NCBI RefSeq assembly: GCF_030929495.1 | Contig: NZ_JAVFWN010000004.1 | Coordinates: 186,001-250,000, forward strand | Length of the DNA: 64,000 bases | Reading direction: 5' to 3' | From: Nocardioides sp. LHD-245 | GTDB taxonomy: Bacteria > Actinomycetota > Actinomycetes > Propionibacteriales > Nocardioidaceae | Shown here: positions 41,595 to 49,039 of the stretch, piece by piece | How the letters are laid out: every line of letters starts with the position of its first letter | How positions within the stretch are numbered: position 1 is the first letter of the stretch | The notes under the pieces: generated by a model | Told to the model about the DNA's origin: nothing | The model's database searches: none | What the model saw: the letters and a program-made list of their open reading frames with translations, nothing else | Made by a program: the position numbers and the translations under genes

Positions 41595-42296
41595 TCAGGC
41601 CGCCGGATGGCGGAGCAGGTGGGCCTTGACGATCTTGAGGTCGTCCTCGACGGACCCGAGGCGATGGTCGACCGAGTCGAGCCGGACGCCGAGGACCTCG
41701 GCGAGGTGGTCGTGCTTGTCGTCGATCTTGGCGTCGAGCCGCTTCTCGGTCGCGCTGAGCTGGCTGCTCAGGGCGTCGATGCGCGCGCCGAGCTGGGCGC
41801 CTTGTGCGTCGGTCCGGTCGTCGGACTGAGTGCCTCGGGCGTCGATGCGTTCGCCGAGTCGAGTGCCTTGGGCGTCGATGCGTGCGTTGAGTTGGGCGCC
41901 TTGGGCGTCGATGCGTGCGGTGAGCTGCTTGCCCTGTGCGTCGATGCGTGCGTTGAGTTGGGCGCCTTGGGCGTCGATGCGTTCGGTGAGCTGCTTGCCC
42001 TGTGCGTCGATGCGTGCGTTGAGTTGGGCGCCTTGGGCGTCGATGCGTTCGGTGAGCTGCTTGCCCTGTGCGTCGATCCGTTCGCCGAGTTGGGCGCCTT
42101 GGGCGTCGATCCGTTCGCCGAGCGCGGCATCGCCAGCCCTCATCTCGGTGCGCAGCGCCGACATCTCGGCGCGCAGTGCGGTGTAGCGGGTCGACGCGAG
42201 CATGAGTGCACTGAAGACCCCGATCAGGGTCCAGATCTGCGGGTCGTTCACCAGGTCCACCTCTTCAGTGTGCAACGGATCCGACGATGCTGCCAT
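41595..42296 (-). CDS. membrane-anchored coiled-coil protein of 11-residue repeats (copy 1)
   Basis: The 233-residue protein has a short N terminus (MAASSDPLHTEEVDL), one membrane segment (PQIWTLIGVFSALMLAS, about 19-35) and a helical region with eleven tandem 11-residue repeats (residues 60-180; units GERIDAQGKQL, TERIDAQGAQL, NARIDAQGKQL). A conserved C-terminal helix (VRLDSVDHRLGSVEDDLKIVKAHLLRH) follows. An 11-residue period predicts a right-handed coiled coil or long rod. A paralogue lies at 43215-43757 with nearly identical ends but a different repeat array. The function is unknown; a tether, filament or spacing role is possible. Confidence 0.75.
   Translation of the reverse strand: MAASSDPLHTEEVDLVNDPQIWTLIGVFSALMLASTRYTALRAEMSALRTEMRAGDAALGERIDAQGAQLGERIDAQGKQLTERIDAQGAQLNARIDAQGKQLTERIDAQGAQLNARIDAQGKQLTARIDAQGAQLNARIDAQGTRLGERIDARGTQSDDRTDAQGAQLGARIDALSSQLSATEKRLDAKIDDKHDHLAEVLGVRLDSVDHRLGSVEDDLKIVKAHLLRHPAA
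41757..42119 (-). repeat. 33-bp tandem repeat array, 11 units, inside coiled-coil gene copy 1
   Basis: Eleven in-frame 33-bp units encode the 11-residue repeats. Neighbouring units are nearly identical (alternating NAR/TER and AQL/KQL types), pointing to recent expansion by slippage or unequal crossing-over. Confidence 0.85.
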
Positions 42297-42364
42297 CGGC
42301 TGACGGCTCGTGCCATCGGCAGGACGGCCGCCTGTGGATGACCCGGTCGGGTGCCGGGTTCGTC

Positions 42365-42694
42365 TCAGCCATCGCGGTCGAGTTGCTCCGCGAGCGCACG
42401 CACGAGCCGGGTCGCGGACTCGCGGGTGAGCGTCAGGCGGGGCAGGCGGGTCTGGGCGGGCTCGACGGTGACCCAGTCCGTCGGGTCGTCGAGCTGTCGT
42501 CGGATGTGGATGACCAGCTCGAAGGCGTCGGCCGAGGCCGTCGCGGGAACGGTGTCCGCGGTCGCGCCGATCACGGGCAGGTAGGTGGCCTCGCTGGCGT
42601 GGTAGCGATCCTTGGGATGGTCATCCTCCTCGTGCTCCCGGGTGCACCACTCCGGGCACGGCTCGAGAAGCCAGATCGGTCGCTGATCGTCCAC
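42365..42694 (-). CDS. DUF6907-like small protein
   Basis: The 109-residue product starts at GTG 42694 with TAGGAGG six bases upstream, a strong site. The N-terminal part has a Cys/His pattern (CPEWCTREHEEDDHPKDRYHAS) that may bind zinc and matches the DUF6907 type found in actinobacteria. The C-terminal part (FELVIHIRRQLDDP, LTLTRESATRLVRALAEQL) resembles the second half of that family. DUF6907 genes often accompany XRE regulators. It lies between the two coiled-coil paralogues and is divergent from the XRE gene. Confidence 0.72.
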   Translation of the reverse strand: MDDQRPIWLLEPCPEWCTREHEEDDHPKDRYHASEATYLPVIGATADTVPATASADAFELVIHIRRQLDDPTDWVTVEPAQTRLPRLTLTRESATRLVRALAEQLDRDG

Positions 42695-42815
42695 GCTGGG
42701 CCTCCTATCTCGAGTGGGATGTCGCCACAGATGGACACCGTAGGGAGGGGTGCCGACAGGACGGGGCGTCGGCGGGGCGGTTGTACACAGGCATGCGCAG
42801 ACACACCAGTATTCC

Positions 42816-42827
42816 CATACCAGTATG
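42816..42827. promoter_or_regulatory. palindrome CATAC-CA-GTATG, possible XRE operator
   Basis: A 12-bp palindrome lies between the divergent DUF6907-like and XRE genes; CCAGTAT occurs twice here (42807-42813 and 42820-42826). It could be the operator of the XRE protein. A TATGCT sequence at 42824-42829 may be the -10. Confidence 0.4.
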
Positions 42828-42863
42828 CTCGAATCGAGAGTCGGATATGGCCAGAGTGATGGC

Positions 42864-43145
42864 GTGCCACGCCGTGTTCCTCCCGCCGCCTGGGCGGCCT
42901 ACGCCCGCGAGATCGGTCACAACCTGAAGCGCGCTCGTGCCGCGCTCGAGATGAGCCAGGACGACGTGGCCTTTCGCGCGGGCATCGCGCCGAACACGTA
43001 CCAGAAGTTCGAGAAGGGCGAATCCAAGCCCGGTTCGCCCCTCAACCCGGAGTTGCTGACACTGATCGCCATCAGCCAGGCGCTCGAGATCGAGGTCGCC
43101 GAGCTGCTGCCGCCCGGTGCCCCGGATCTCACGCAAGGTCGCTGA
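42864..43145 (+). CDS. XRE-family helix-turn-helix regulator
   Basis: The product from GTG 42864 has 93 residues and is almost entirely one XRE/Cro HTH domain: IGHNLKRARAALEMSQDDVAFRAGIAPNTYQKFEKGESKPGSPLNPELLTLIAISQALEIEVAELL. It has no sensor domain. An ATG at 42825 would add 13 residues but lies inside the palindrome that is the likely operator. It probably represses its own promoter and the divergent DUF6907-like gene. It stands between the two coiled-coil genes. Confidence 0.8.
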   Translation: MPRRVPPAAWAAYAREIGHNLKRARAALEMSQDDVAFRAGIAPNTYQKFEKGESKPGSPLNPELLTLIAISQALEIEVAELLPPGAPDLTQGR

Positions 43146-43214
43146 TCTCTGGCCGGGTGGGCGGCGCCAGCGGGAGTTGCTGGCGCGGGACCTGCCGCTG
43201 GCGCGTGAGAGTGG

Positions 43215-43757
43215 TCAGGCGGCGGGATGACGGAGCAGGTGGGCCTTGACGATCTTGAGGTCGTCCTCGACCGCGCCGAGGCGGTGGTCGATGGAGTCGA
43301 GCCGGACGCCGAAGACCTCGGCGAGGTGGGCGCCTTGGGCGTCGATCTTCGCGTTGAGCTGGGCGCTTTGGGCGTCGATCTTCGCGTTGAGCCGAGCGCC
43401 TTGCGCGTCGATTCGCTCACCTTGCGCGTCGATCTTCGCGGTGAGCTGGGCGCCTTGGGCGTCGATCTTCGCGGTGAGTCGAGCGCCTTGGGCGTCGATC
43501 TTCGCGGTGAGCTGGGCGCCTTGCGCGTCGATTCGCTCACCTTGCGCGTCGATCCGTGAGGTCTGCGCGTCGATCCGGGCGCTGAGCCGCTCGCCGAGGG
43601 CCGCGTCGCCGGCGCGGATCTCGGCACGCAGGGCGGTGACGACATAGCGGTTCGACGCGAGCGTGAGGGCGCTGAAGACCCCGATCAGGGTCCAGATCTG
43701 CGGGTCGTTCACCAAGTCCACCCCTCCAGTGTGCAGCGGATCCGACGATGCTGCCAT
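43215..43757 (-). CDS. membrane-anchored coiled-coil protein of 11- and 7-residue repeats (copy 2)
   Basis: The 180-residue paralogue of the gene at 41595 shares the N terminus (MAASSDPLHTGGVDLVNDPQ), membrane segment (PQIWTLIGVFSALTLAS) and C-terminal helix (VRLDSIDHRLGAVEDDLKIV to the last residues LLRHPAA). The repeat array (residues 59-145) mixes 11-residue units (AQLTAKIDAQG) with 7-residue inserts (GERIDAQ), so the coil geometry must change along the rod. A different number and type of repeats in two otherwise identical proteins suggests that rod length or partner spacing is the variable property. The function is unknown. Confidence 0.75.
   Translation of the reverse strand: MAASSDPLHTGGVDLVNDPQIWTLIGVFSALTLASNRYVVTALRAEIRAGDAALGERLSARIDAQTSRIDAQGERIDAQGAQLTAKIDAQGARLTAKIDAQGAQLTAKIDAQGERIDAQGARLNAKIDAQSAQLNAKIDAQGAHLAEVFGVRLDSIDHRLGAVEDDLKIVKAHLLRHPAA
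43323..43583 (-). repeat. tandem repeat array (33-bp and 21-bp units) in coiled-coil gene copy 2
   Basis: The array encodes alternating TAKIDAQGAQL-like 11-mers and GERIDAQ 7-mers. All unit lengths are multiples of 3, so frame is kept. Confidence 0.8.
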
Positions 43758-43814
43758 CGACCAACGATCCGTGCCATCGGCCTAGGCCGACCTGTGGATG
43801 ACGGCTGGACGCCG

Positions 43815-45782
43815 CTACCGGCGTACCCGGATCGAGGCGCTCGCGGCCAGGTAGCGCTGGTCGCCGGGGTAGGTCACGGTGACCCGGTAGCGCTTGCCGG
43901 GCCGCGGGAGACGGACCACGGCGCGGCCGTCGGTGAGTGTCGCGGTCACGACCTTCCCGCGTCGCTGGATGGTGACGACACCGGCTCCGGCACCCTGGTC
44001 GCCCCGCACCAGGACGCGCAGCCGCGGGCGGCCCTTCTTGTCGCGCTTCTTCAGGAGCTTCAGCTTGAGTTCGGGCGCCGTTCGCGTGGCTCCGGCGCTC
44101 GGCGGCGTCGGTAGGGGCGCGACGAAGGGCGCGGAGGTCGCGATGCCCGGTGTGACGCCGGTGGCCGAGGCGGTCACCCGCACCGTGATCTCGCGACCGA
44201 GGTCCGCGTCGGTGAGGCGATAGGTCTCGCCGGTGGCGGCGGTCGAGAGACCGTCGTCGCCGGTGGTGAGGATCGGCTCGCCGTCGCGCAGCCACAGCCA
44301 CTGGTAGGCGAGCAGATCGCGTGCTCTGCGCCAGGTGCCGCTGTCGGCGGTGAGGAGCGTGCCGGCGCCCGGCGCGGAGTCGCCGGCGGCGATGGCCGGT
44401 ACGGCGACGTTGATGGCGGCGCACGACCCGCCGAAGCCGGTGGTGATGCCGTTGTCGCAGGCTCGCTCCGGGGGAGTCAGTGCCTGCTGGGCGAGGAGGT
44501 CGCGGGGGACCAGCGAGAAGCTCTGCCAGTGGACTGGCATGGGGGACTGGTCCTCGTCCCGCGGGATGTGGTGGTAGCCGACGCTGACCCAGGCGACCGG
44601 GTCGGTGAGTGGTTCGGTCTCCGATGCGACGTAGTCGAGCACAGACTGGCCGGGACAGCCGGCGTTGAGGTTGCTCGAGGCGTACTCCTGGCACGGGTGG
44701 TCGTTGGTGAAGCTGAGCGGGGGGCGAGTCAGCGGGAGGTAGGGGTTCTGGATCGCGTCGTTGACGATCTCGTACGAGCGCGGATGCCCGTCCGCGTTGA
44801 GAGCACCGGGGTTGACCACCCGCCACCAGGTGGTGGCGGGTGGGTTCTCGGCGATGAACGCCTCGTCCCGGATCGTGCCCTCGCCACGGACGCGGGTCGG
44901 CAACGCGGGATCACCCTCGTAGTCCCACTGCTCGACCTGCTGGTCGCCGGTGCCGATGGCGAAGTCGACCCGGTAGATGGCGTTGTGCCAGTGGGACCCG
45001 GCATGCCGGTCGGAGTCTTCGTCCTCGCTCGGCCCGATCGGCCAGCCGAAGGCGGGATCGGTGCGGAAGAAGCCCTCGCCGGGCGCCAAGTCTCCGGCGG
45101 CGCCGAGGCCGACGGTGATGGTGCCCTGGTCAGTGAGGGTCACCTTCTGCTGGTACTCGTACCATCCGGCCTTGGACAGCGAGGAGATCTCCAGCGCGCG
45201 ACCTTGTTGGACATAGCGGTCGCTGGACGTCGCCCATCCCTCTTGGGAGTGCCAGCCCAGACCCGTCTCGGCCTCGCGTACGCAGATCCCCGGGATGGTC
45301 CGCTCCACCATTTGGCTGCCGATCATGAAGGACTGCTCGACCGGGAGCGCGTCACCGTCGCAGGTCTCGGGCGTCTGCGTCAGCAGATGGTCGTCTCCGA
45401 AACCGACCTCGGTGATGTCGTCGAAGACGTCCGTACCGGTGTCGTAGGGGACGTTGAGCTGGGCGAGGTAGAGCGAGCCGATGATCCGAAGCCATCCTTC
45501 GTCCTCCCCTGCGCCGGTGGCGGACCGGAACTGGACGTCCTCGAGCACCAAGCCCTTGAAGGGATGGATCCGTGCGCACATCCGCCACGCGGAACCGGTG
45601 GGCAGGGTGCGGGTGACCAGCGCGGAGCCGCAGTCGGGCTCCTCCGCGCCAGCAGCGGGCACCGTGACGGCTGCACGAGCGGGACCGGCCAGACTCGCCG
45701 TTCCGGTGAGGAGGATCGCGCAGACCAGCAGCACCGAGCAGGCGGCCGCGGTCAGCAGTGATCGGCGTCGCGGGTCAGCCAT
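43815..45782 (-). CDS. copper amine oxidase catalytic-domain protein with altered cofactor motif, secreted
   Basis: The 655-residue protein has a signal peptide (LLTAAACSVLLVCAILLTGT) and a catalytic domain like copper amine oxidases: GLVLEDVQF, SLYLAQLNVPYDTG, AGWYEYQQKVTLTDQGTITVGLGAAGDLA, copper ligands H264/H266 in SHWHNAIYRVDF and a late HH (404/405) in GYHHIPRDEDQSPMPVHW. The TPQ-forming Tyr is probably Y208, but the preceding Asn of the NY(D/E)Y motif is Trp (WYEY), and the catalytic Asp near VPYGD is shifted (VPYD). C-terminally, an Ig-like domain (about 455-550) and a Lys/Arg-rich Ig-like domain (about 568-655) follow. The N-terminal N2/N3 domains are missing and lie in the next gene upstream. 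It may be an inactive or modified oxidase. Confidence 0.75.
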   Translation of the reverse strand: MADPRRRSLLTAAACSVLLVCAILLTGTASLAGPARAAVTVPAAGAEEPDCGSALVTRTLPTGSAWRMCARIHPFKGLVLEDVQFRSATGAGEDEGWLRIIGSLYLAQLNVPYDTGTDVFDDITEVGFGDDHLLTQTPETCDGDALPVEQSFMIGSQMVERTIPGICVREAETGLGWHSQEGWATSSDRYVQQGRALEISSLSKAGWYEYQQKVTLTDQGTITVGLGAAGDLAPGEGFFRTDPAFGWPIGPSEDEDSDRHAGSHWHNAIYRVDFAIGTGDQQVEQWDYEGDPALPTRVRGEGTIRDEAFIAENPPATTWWRVVNPGALNADGHPRSYEIVNDAIQNPYLPLTRPPLSFTNDHPCQEYASSNLNAGCPGQSVLDYVASETEPLTDPVAWVSVGYHHIPRDEDQSPMPVHWQSFSLVPRDLLAQQALTPPERACDNGITTGFGGSCAAINVAVPAIAAGDSAPGAGTLLTADSGTWRRARDLLAYQWLWLRDGEPILTTGDDGLSTAATGETYRLTDADLGREITVRVTASATGVTPGIATSAPFVAPLPTPPSAGATRTAPELKLKLLKKRDKKGRPRLRVLVRGDQGAGAGVVTIQRRGKVVTATLTDGRAVVRLPRPGKRYRVTVTYPGDQRYLAASASIRVRR

Positions 45783-46539
45783 GACGGCGCCCTCCCGGTG
45801 GGAACAGGGTGACGACGCGGCGACTCAGGTTCACCACGAAGTCGTCGGTGCTGAGGTACTGCCCGGATGGCAGCGCCACCAGGAGTTGCACACAGCGCTC
45901 GGTGCCACACGTCCGCGTAGCGCTGCTTCCACCGCCGTCCTCGGGAGCCCAGGCGGCTCCGATCACGCGCACCTCGTCCGCGGCGAGCAGCGGCGCCCCG
46001 GTCAGCTGGCGGAACTGGTCGACGAAGGCGGGCGTCGGCATCGCGGTGAGGGCCAGGTCCAACGCGACCTGGGTCTCGGCTGTCGATGGGGGCGGTTGTA
46101 CGCCGGTCAGCGCCTCCGCTGAGATGATCCGGCCGGTCGGCAGGTCGAGGAGGATCTGGTGCAGCCGGTCCTCGGCATAGTCGTACGCCGTGACCTGGAC
46201 CCGCCGGCGGTCCTCGCGCACGTCCGGCGTGGGCAGGTCGGCCGCGAGTACTTCCGCCCTCGTCTCGTCGAGAACATCGCGCCCGGAGTCGGGCAGGCTG
46301 GCAAGGGCGAGACCGATGGCGTAGCCGCGCTCGGCGGTGCTCAGCGGCGCCCCTGGCTCTCGGAGAGGTGGCCGCTTCGCGGGGAGCGCGCCGTCACCGG
46401 CGACCTCGAACTGGTCGCTGCTGGATGCGTTGCCGTTGCCCGGCGCGCCGGGGGAGGGAGTCCAAAGAAGGACGAGGCTGCCGGCCACCAGAAGGGCGGC
46501 AGCGACGGCGCTGGCGAGGAGATGGCGAGGCATGCGCAC
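45775..46539 (-). CDS. secreted protein resembling the N2/N3 domains of copper amine oxidase
   Basis: The 254-residue protein has an N-terminal membrane/signal segment (LLASAVAAALLVAGSLVLLW) and a region similar to copper amine oxidase N-terminal domains: APLSTAERGYAIGLALA, then RRRVQVTAYDYAEDRLHQILLDLPTGRIISAEALTGVQPPP, which matches the N3 pattern with the VQPP end, then AFVDQFRQLTGAP. Its stop overlaps the catalytic-domain gene start by 8 bp. The two genes thus look like one amine oxidase cut in two, each with its own export signal. A frameshift artefact is unlikely because the downstream product has its own signal peptide. Confidence 0.7.
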   Translation of the reverse strand: MRMPRHLLASAVAAALLVAGSLVLLWTPSPGAPGNGNASSSDQFEVAGDGALPAKRPPLREPGAPLSTAERGYAIGLALASLPDSGRDVLDETRAEVLAADLPTPDVREDRRRVQVTAYDYAEDRLHQILLDLPTGRIISAEALTGVQPPPSTAETQVALDLALTAMPTPAFVDQFRQLTGAPLLAADEVRVIGAAWAPEDGGGSSATRTCGTERCVQLLVALPSGQYLSTDDFVVNLSRRVVTLFPPGGRRHG

Positions 46540-46683
46540 TTCCTTCTCGCTCGTGGGGCTGCCGGACAGCGAACCCCGTGTTCCAGGTATTGGAGGGCCA
46601 GCGTGCCCGGCCGATCGCTACTGTCGTGCGGCTTGGTCAGATTGCCGCTGATCGAAGGCGGAATTGCTCACCCGCACGACAAA

Positions 46684-46714
46684 GCGCCCCTGCCCACGTG
46701 GCGGGCAGGGGCGC
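46684..46714 (-). terminator. 12-bp hairpin after the secreted protein gene at 46768
   Basis: GCGCCCCTGCCC and GGGCAGGGGCGC form a perfect 12-bp stem with a 7-base loop. On the minus strand it is followed by TTTGTC. It separates the 46768-47787 gene from the amine-oxidase pair. Confidence 0.65.
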
Positions 46715-46767
46715 CGGAGACGCGGAGGCGTAAGCCTCTGCCTGTTGAACAGACAGCGGCCGAGAGC

Positions 46768-47787
46768 TCAGCTGTCGCTGCGTTCGGGGTACGGAATCAG
46801 CTCGTTCGGCTCGTACTCGCGACACCAGGGCGGGTTGTCGTAGCCCTCCTCGGGGAACGGAAACTTGTCGTAGTCGCCGGGAGCGGGCGGGAGGTTGAAA
46901 TTGCTCTCCAGAGCGCAGGCCGCCCGGGCACGGGCGACGACGCGGTTGCCGGGACCGGAAGCACTGAGCGTCAGCATCGCTGACAGGTCGTCACCGCTCT
47001 GGGTCGTGCATCCCGTGAACGGGGGGATCTCGATGGTGCCGGTGAGCTGTCCGCCGAAGACCGGGTCGAAGTAGCTCTCGACATCGAGCGAATCCAGGTA
47101 GGCCATGAGGTCCTCGTTGGATTGATTGTGTTCTCCGGGAGCCGTGTATCCCGGGCCGATCATCGTCACCGGGGCTGGACGGACCGTGCGGCAGTTCCCG
47201 CTGATGCCGACGTCCACGCCGTCGAGCTTGACCTGGATGACCCGAACCTCGAAGGCATCTTCGATGACCGTGTCGGGGAGGGTCCGCGTCTTGTCCGGCA
47301 TCATGAAGTAGTTGACCTCCGCATGAATCGGGACGATGCTCCCATCGCCGCGGCGTCGTTGGCTGATCTGGATGGTTGCCTCGGCGGGCAGCAAACCGAA
47401 ACCTACGGTCCGCACCCGGATCGGGGGCATGTAGCCGTAGGGCTCGGGGGAGCCGGGGGGAGAGACGAAGGCCGCGTCCCCGCCGGTGAGCATGTGATAC
47501 GGCTCTCCGGGAGCAGGGTCGCCACCGGTGGGGAGGCTGCCGCCATAGGCGGCGAGGGTCAACGGCGGGACAGCGACGTGCTGTTTGGCTTTGACCGTCT
47601 CCGACATTCCGATCTGCCGTACCCACATCCAATTGCCGGGCTCGATGGTGGGCTCGGGCAGGCCGGGGTAGGGCATCGGAGCCGCCTGGCTGGCTACTGG
47701 CCAAGCCAGCAGCAGGATCAGGCTGAGGCTCAGCAACCGCCGGTATCGGCGGATCGTTCTCCACATGGCGGGTACTGTGCCCGACAT
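46768..47787 (-). CDS. secreted protein, unknown function
   Basis: The 339-residue protein has a signal peptide (LLSLSLILLLAWPVASQA, cut near QAAP) and a mature region rich in Pro and beta strands, with cysteines in GNCRTV, TGCTTQ, AACAL and PWCREY that can form two disulfides. No domain was recognised. The mature part opens with PYPGLPEPTIEPGNWMWVRQIG and has an aromatic, acidic C terminus (KFPFPEEGYDNPPWCREYEPN). It lies upstream of the split amine oxidase on the same strand but is separated by a hairpin, so joint transcription is not certain. An ATG seven codons in (47766) is an alternative start. Confidence 0.65.
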   Translation of the reverse strand: MSGTVPAMWRTIRRYRRLLSLSLILLLAWPVASQAAPMPYPGLPEPTIEPGNWMWVRQIGMSETVKAKQHVAVPPLTLAAYGGSLPTGGDPAPGEPYHMLTGGDAAFVSPPGSPEPYGYMPPIRVRTVGFGLLPAEATIQISQRRRGDGSIVPIHAEVNYFMMPDKTRTLPDTVIEDAFEVRVIQVKLDGVDVGISGNCRTVRPAPVTMIGPGYTAPGEHNQSNEDLMAYLDSLDVESYFDPVFGGQLTGTIEIPPFTGCTTQSGDDLSAMLTLSASGPGNRVVARARAACALESNFNLPPAPGDYDKFPFPEEGYDNPPWCREYEPNELIPYPERSDS

Positions 47788-47993
47788 CGACTCGCTTGCT
47801 CAAGCGTCTCCCTCATCTGCGCCGTTCTGCAAGTGGTTCTTGTCAGGCGAGTGAGCATTTCTGGGAATTTGCTCTTGGCGGGCCGCCCTGACAGGGCGTT
47901 CGCTGCGAGTGCGGGCGGGCGTGTTCCGCGGCAGGACTGTCGTCAGGCGTCGTGCTTCGGTGAATGCCGTCACGAGGACGGAATCCGCGCCGG

Positions 47994-48704
47994 TTACGGC
48001 TTGAAGTTGATCTTGTGGGTGGGGTTGGCGAGGGTGACGTTGACGTCCAGGTCGAAGGTGATCGGCAGGCCGGTGAGGAACGCGCAGAATCCGGTGGCAC
48101 TGACGATGCTCAGGCCGGGACCGCCGACGTTGACGTTCTGTGTGCCGCTGCCCTTGTCCTCGTCGAAGATCGCCGCGACCGACCCGCCGACCCGGGTGGT
48201 GCACAGTGTGGTCGTGGCGACCAGATTGCACGTGGTGGTGTAGTCGGTGGAGGGGCGCAGCAGCTGCATGCTGCCGGTGACATTGTGATCGGTGAGGAGG
48301 TCATCGACGGTCTGGCCGGCGGTGGCCTTGAACACCATGGCGCAGTCGCTTTCGAGGGCGGCGTTGGTGGTGCCTGCCGGGCTGTTGCAGCCGTTGATGT
48401 TGACCGTGTCCAGGATCATGTACGGCTCGCCGGCGTAGGTGGGCGGGACCGCATAGGCGGTTCCTGATCCGGTTGCGCTGGTGCAGGGGTAGGTCGTGCC
48501 CCCGACCTCGGCCGAGACACCGCCCTTGTCGGTGATCGAGACTGCCTCCGGGCTGGTGACCTTGGTGCCGCTCGCGTCCTGGATCCACACCTTGTCCAGT
48601 GGGCCAGAGGCGGCGTGGGCGGGGGCTGCGATCAAAGCGGCTGTGGCCAGCGCGGCCACCACCGCGAGGGGCTTGAGGATCCCCTGACGAAGACGAGTAG
48701 ACAT
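47994..48704 (-). CDS. six-cysteine small secreted protein, copy A1 of an inverted duplication
   Basis: The 236-residue protein starts at ATG 48704 with AAAGGAA upstream. The signal peptide (LAVVAALATAALIAAPAHAA) is followed by a mature domain of about 200 residues with six cysteines (TYPCTS, NGCNS, DCAMV, TTCNL, TLCTT, FCAFL) and a C-terminal beta region (LPITFDLDVNVTLANPTHKI). No family was recognised. The paralogue at 51086-51778 is about 80% alike by eye, including 150 bp of upstream DNA. Both copies sit next to a gene for an RCC1-like propeller. An outer-surface or wall-layer role is plausible but unproven. Confidence 0.75.
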   Translation of the reverse strand: MSTRLRQGILKPLAVVAALATAALIAAPAHAASGPLDKVWIQDASGTKVTSPEAVSITDKGGVSAEVGGTTYPCTSATGSGTAYAVPPTYAGEPYMILDTVNINGCNSPAGTTNAALESDCAMVFKATAGQTVDDLLTDHNVTGSMQLLRPSTDYTTTCNLVATTTLCTTRVGGSVAAIFDEDKGSGTQNVNVGGPGLSIVSATGFCAFLTGLPITFDLDVNVTLANPTHKINFKP

Positions 48705-48864
48705 CGATATTCCTTTCGATTGATGCCCGGCACCGGTATATGCCGAGCGACACCGAATGGTGACCCCTGTCACACGCCCGCCCGCAAGGTTTCGACCCGC
48801 CTCCAGAAGAAATAACCACGAGAACTACTCACCTGGACGACAAGAACCTCCGCCCTGACTGATC
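47994..48864 (-). repeat. left copy of inverted duplication (gene A1 plus promoter region)
   Basis: The DNA from 47994 to about 48864 reads, on the minus strand, like 50926-51778 on the plus strand. The match includes the leader with AATCGAAAGGAATATCG before the ATG and GGAGGTTCTTG at the far end. The gene-free stretch 48705-49039 holds this leader, the conserved CACCATTCGGTG palindrome and the hairpin at 48926. Confidence 0.8.
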
Positions 48865-48925
48865 GGACTCTTTGCTCGCTTGGTCAATCCGGCATCCGTG
48901 GTGAGTTCTCGTGCGCGCAAGCAAG

Positions 48926-48971
48926 CCGACTGGTGGGCCCGGCGCTGGTTCTGCCGAGGCCCACCAGTCGG
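48926..48971 (-). terminator. 13-bp hairpin downstream of propeller gene B1
   Basis: CCGACTGGTGGGC (48926-48938) and GCCCACCAGTCGG (48959-48971), preceded on the minus strand by TTGAGGAAACCCAACC. The same element occurs in inverted orientation at 51838-51894. It lies between gene B1 and the promoter of A1. Confidence 0.65.
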
Positions 48972-49039
48972 TTGGGTTTCCTCAACAGTGGTCCTGATCG
49001 GACGGGCCGGTCAGGACCACTGCGAGGCGGGGATGGTGG

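Noticed and set aside
41757..42119. Regular 33-bp repeats that could be taken for a CRISPR array
   Set aside because: The units are contiguous without unique spacers, stay in one reading frame and encode a clean 11-residue protein repeat. No cas genes are near.
45775..45782. Frameshift joining the two amine-oxidase genes
   Set aside because: The downstream product starts with its own complete signal peptide, which would be buried inside a joined protein. A true split is more likely, although a sequencing check would settle it.
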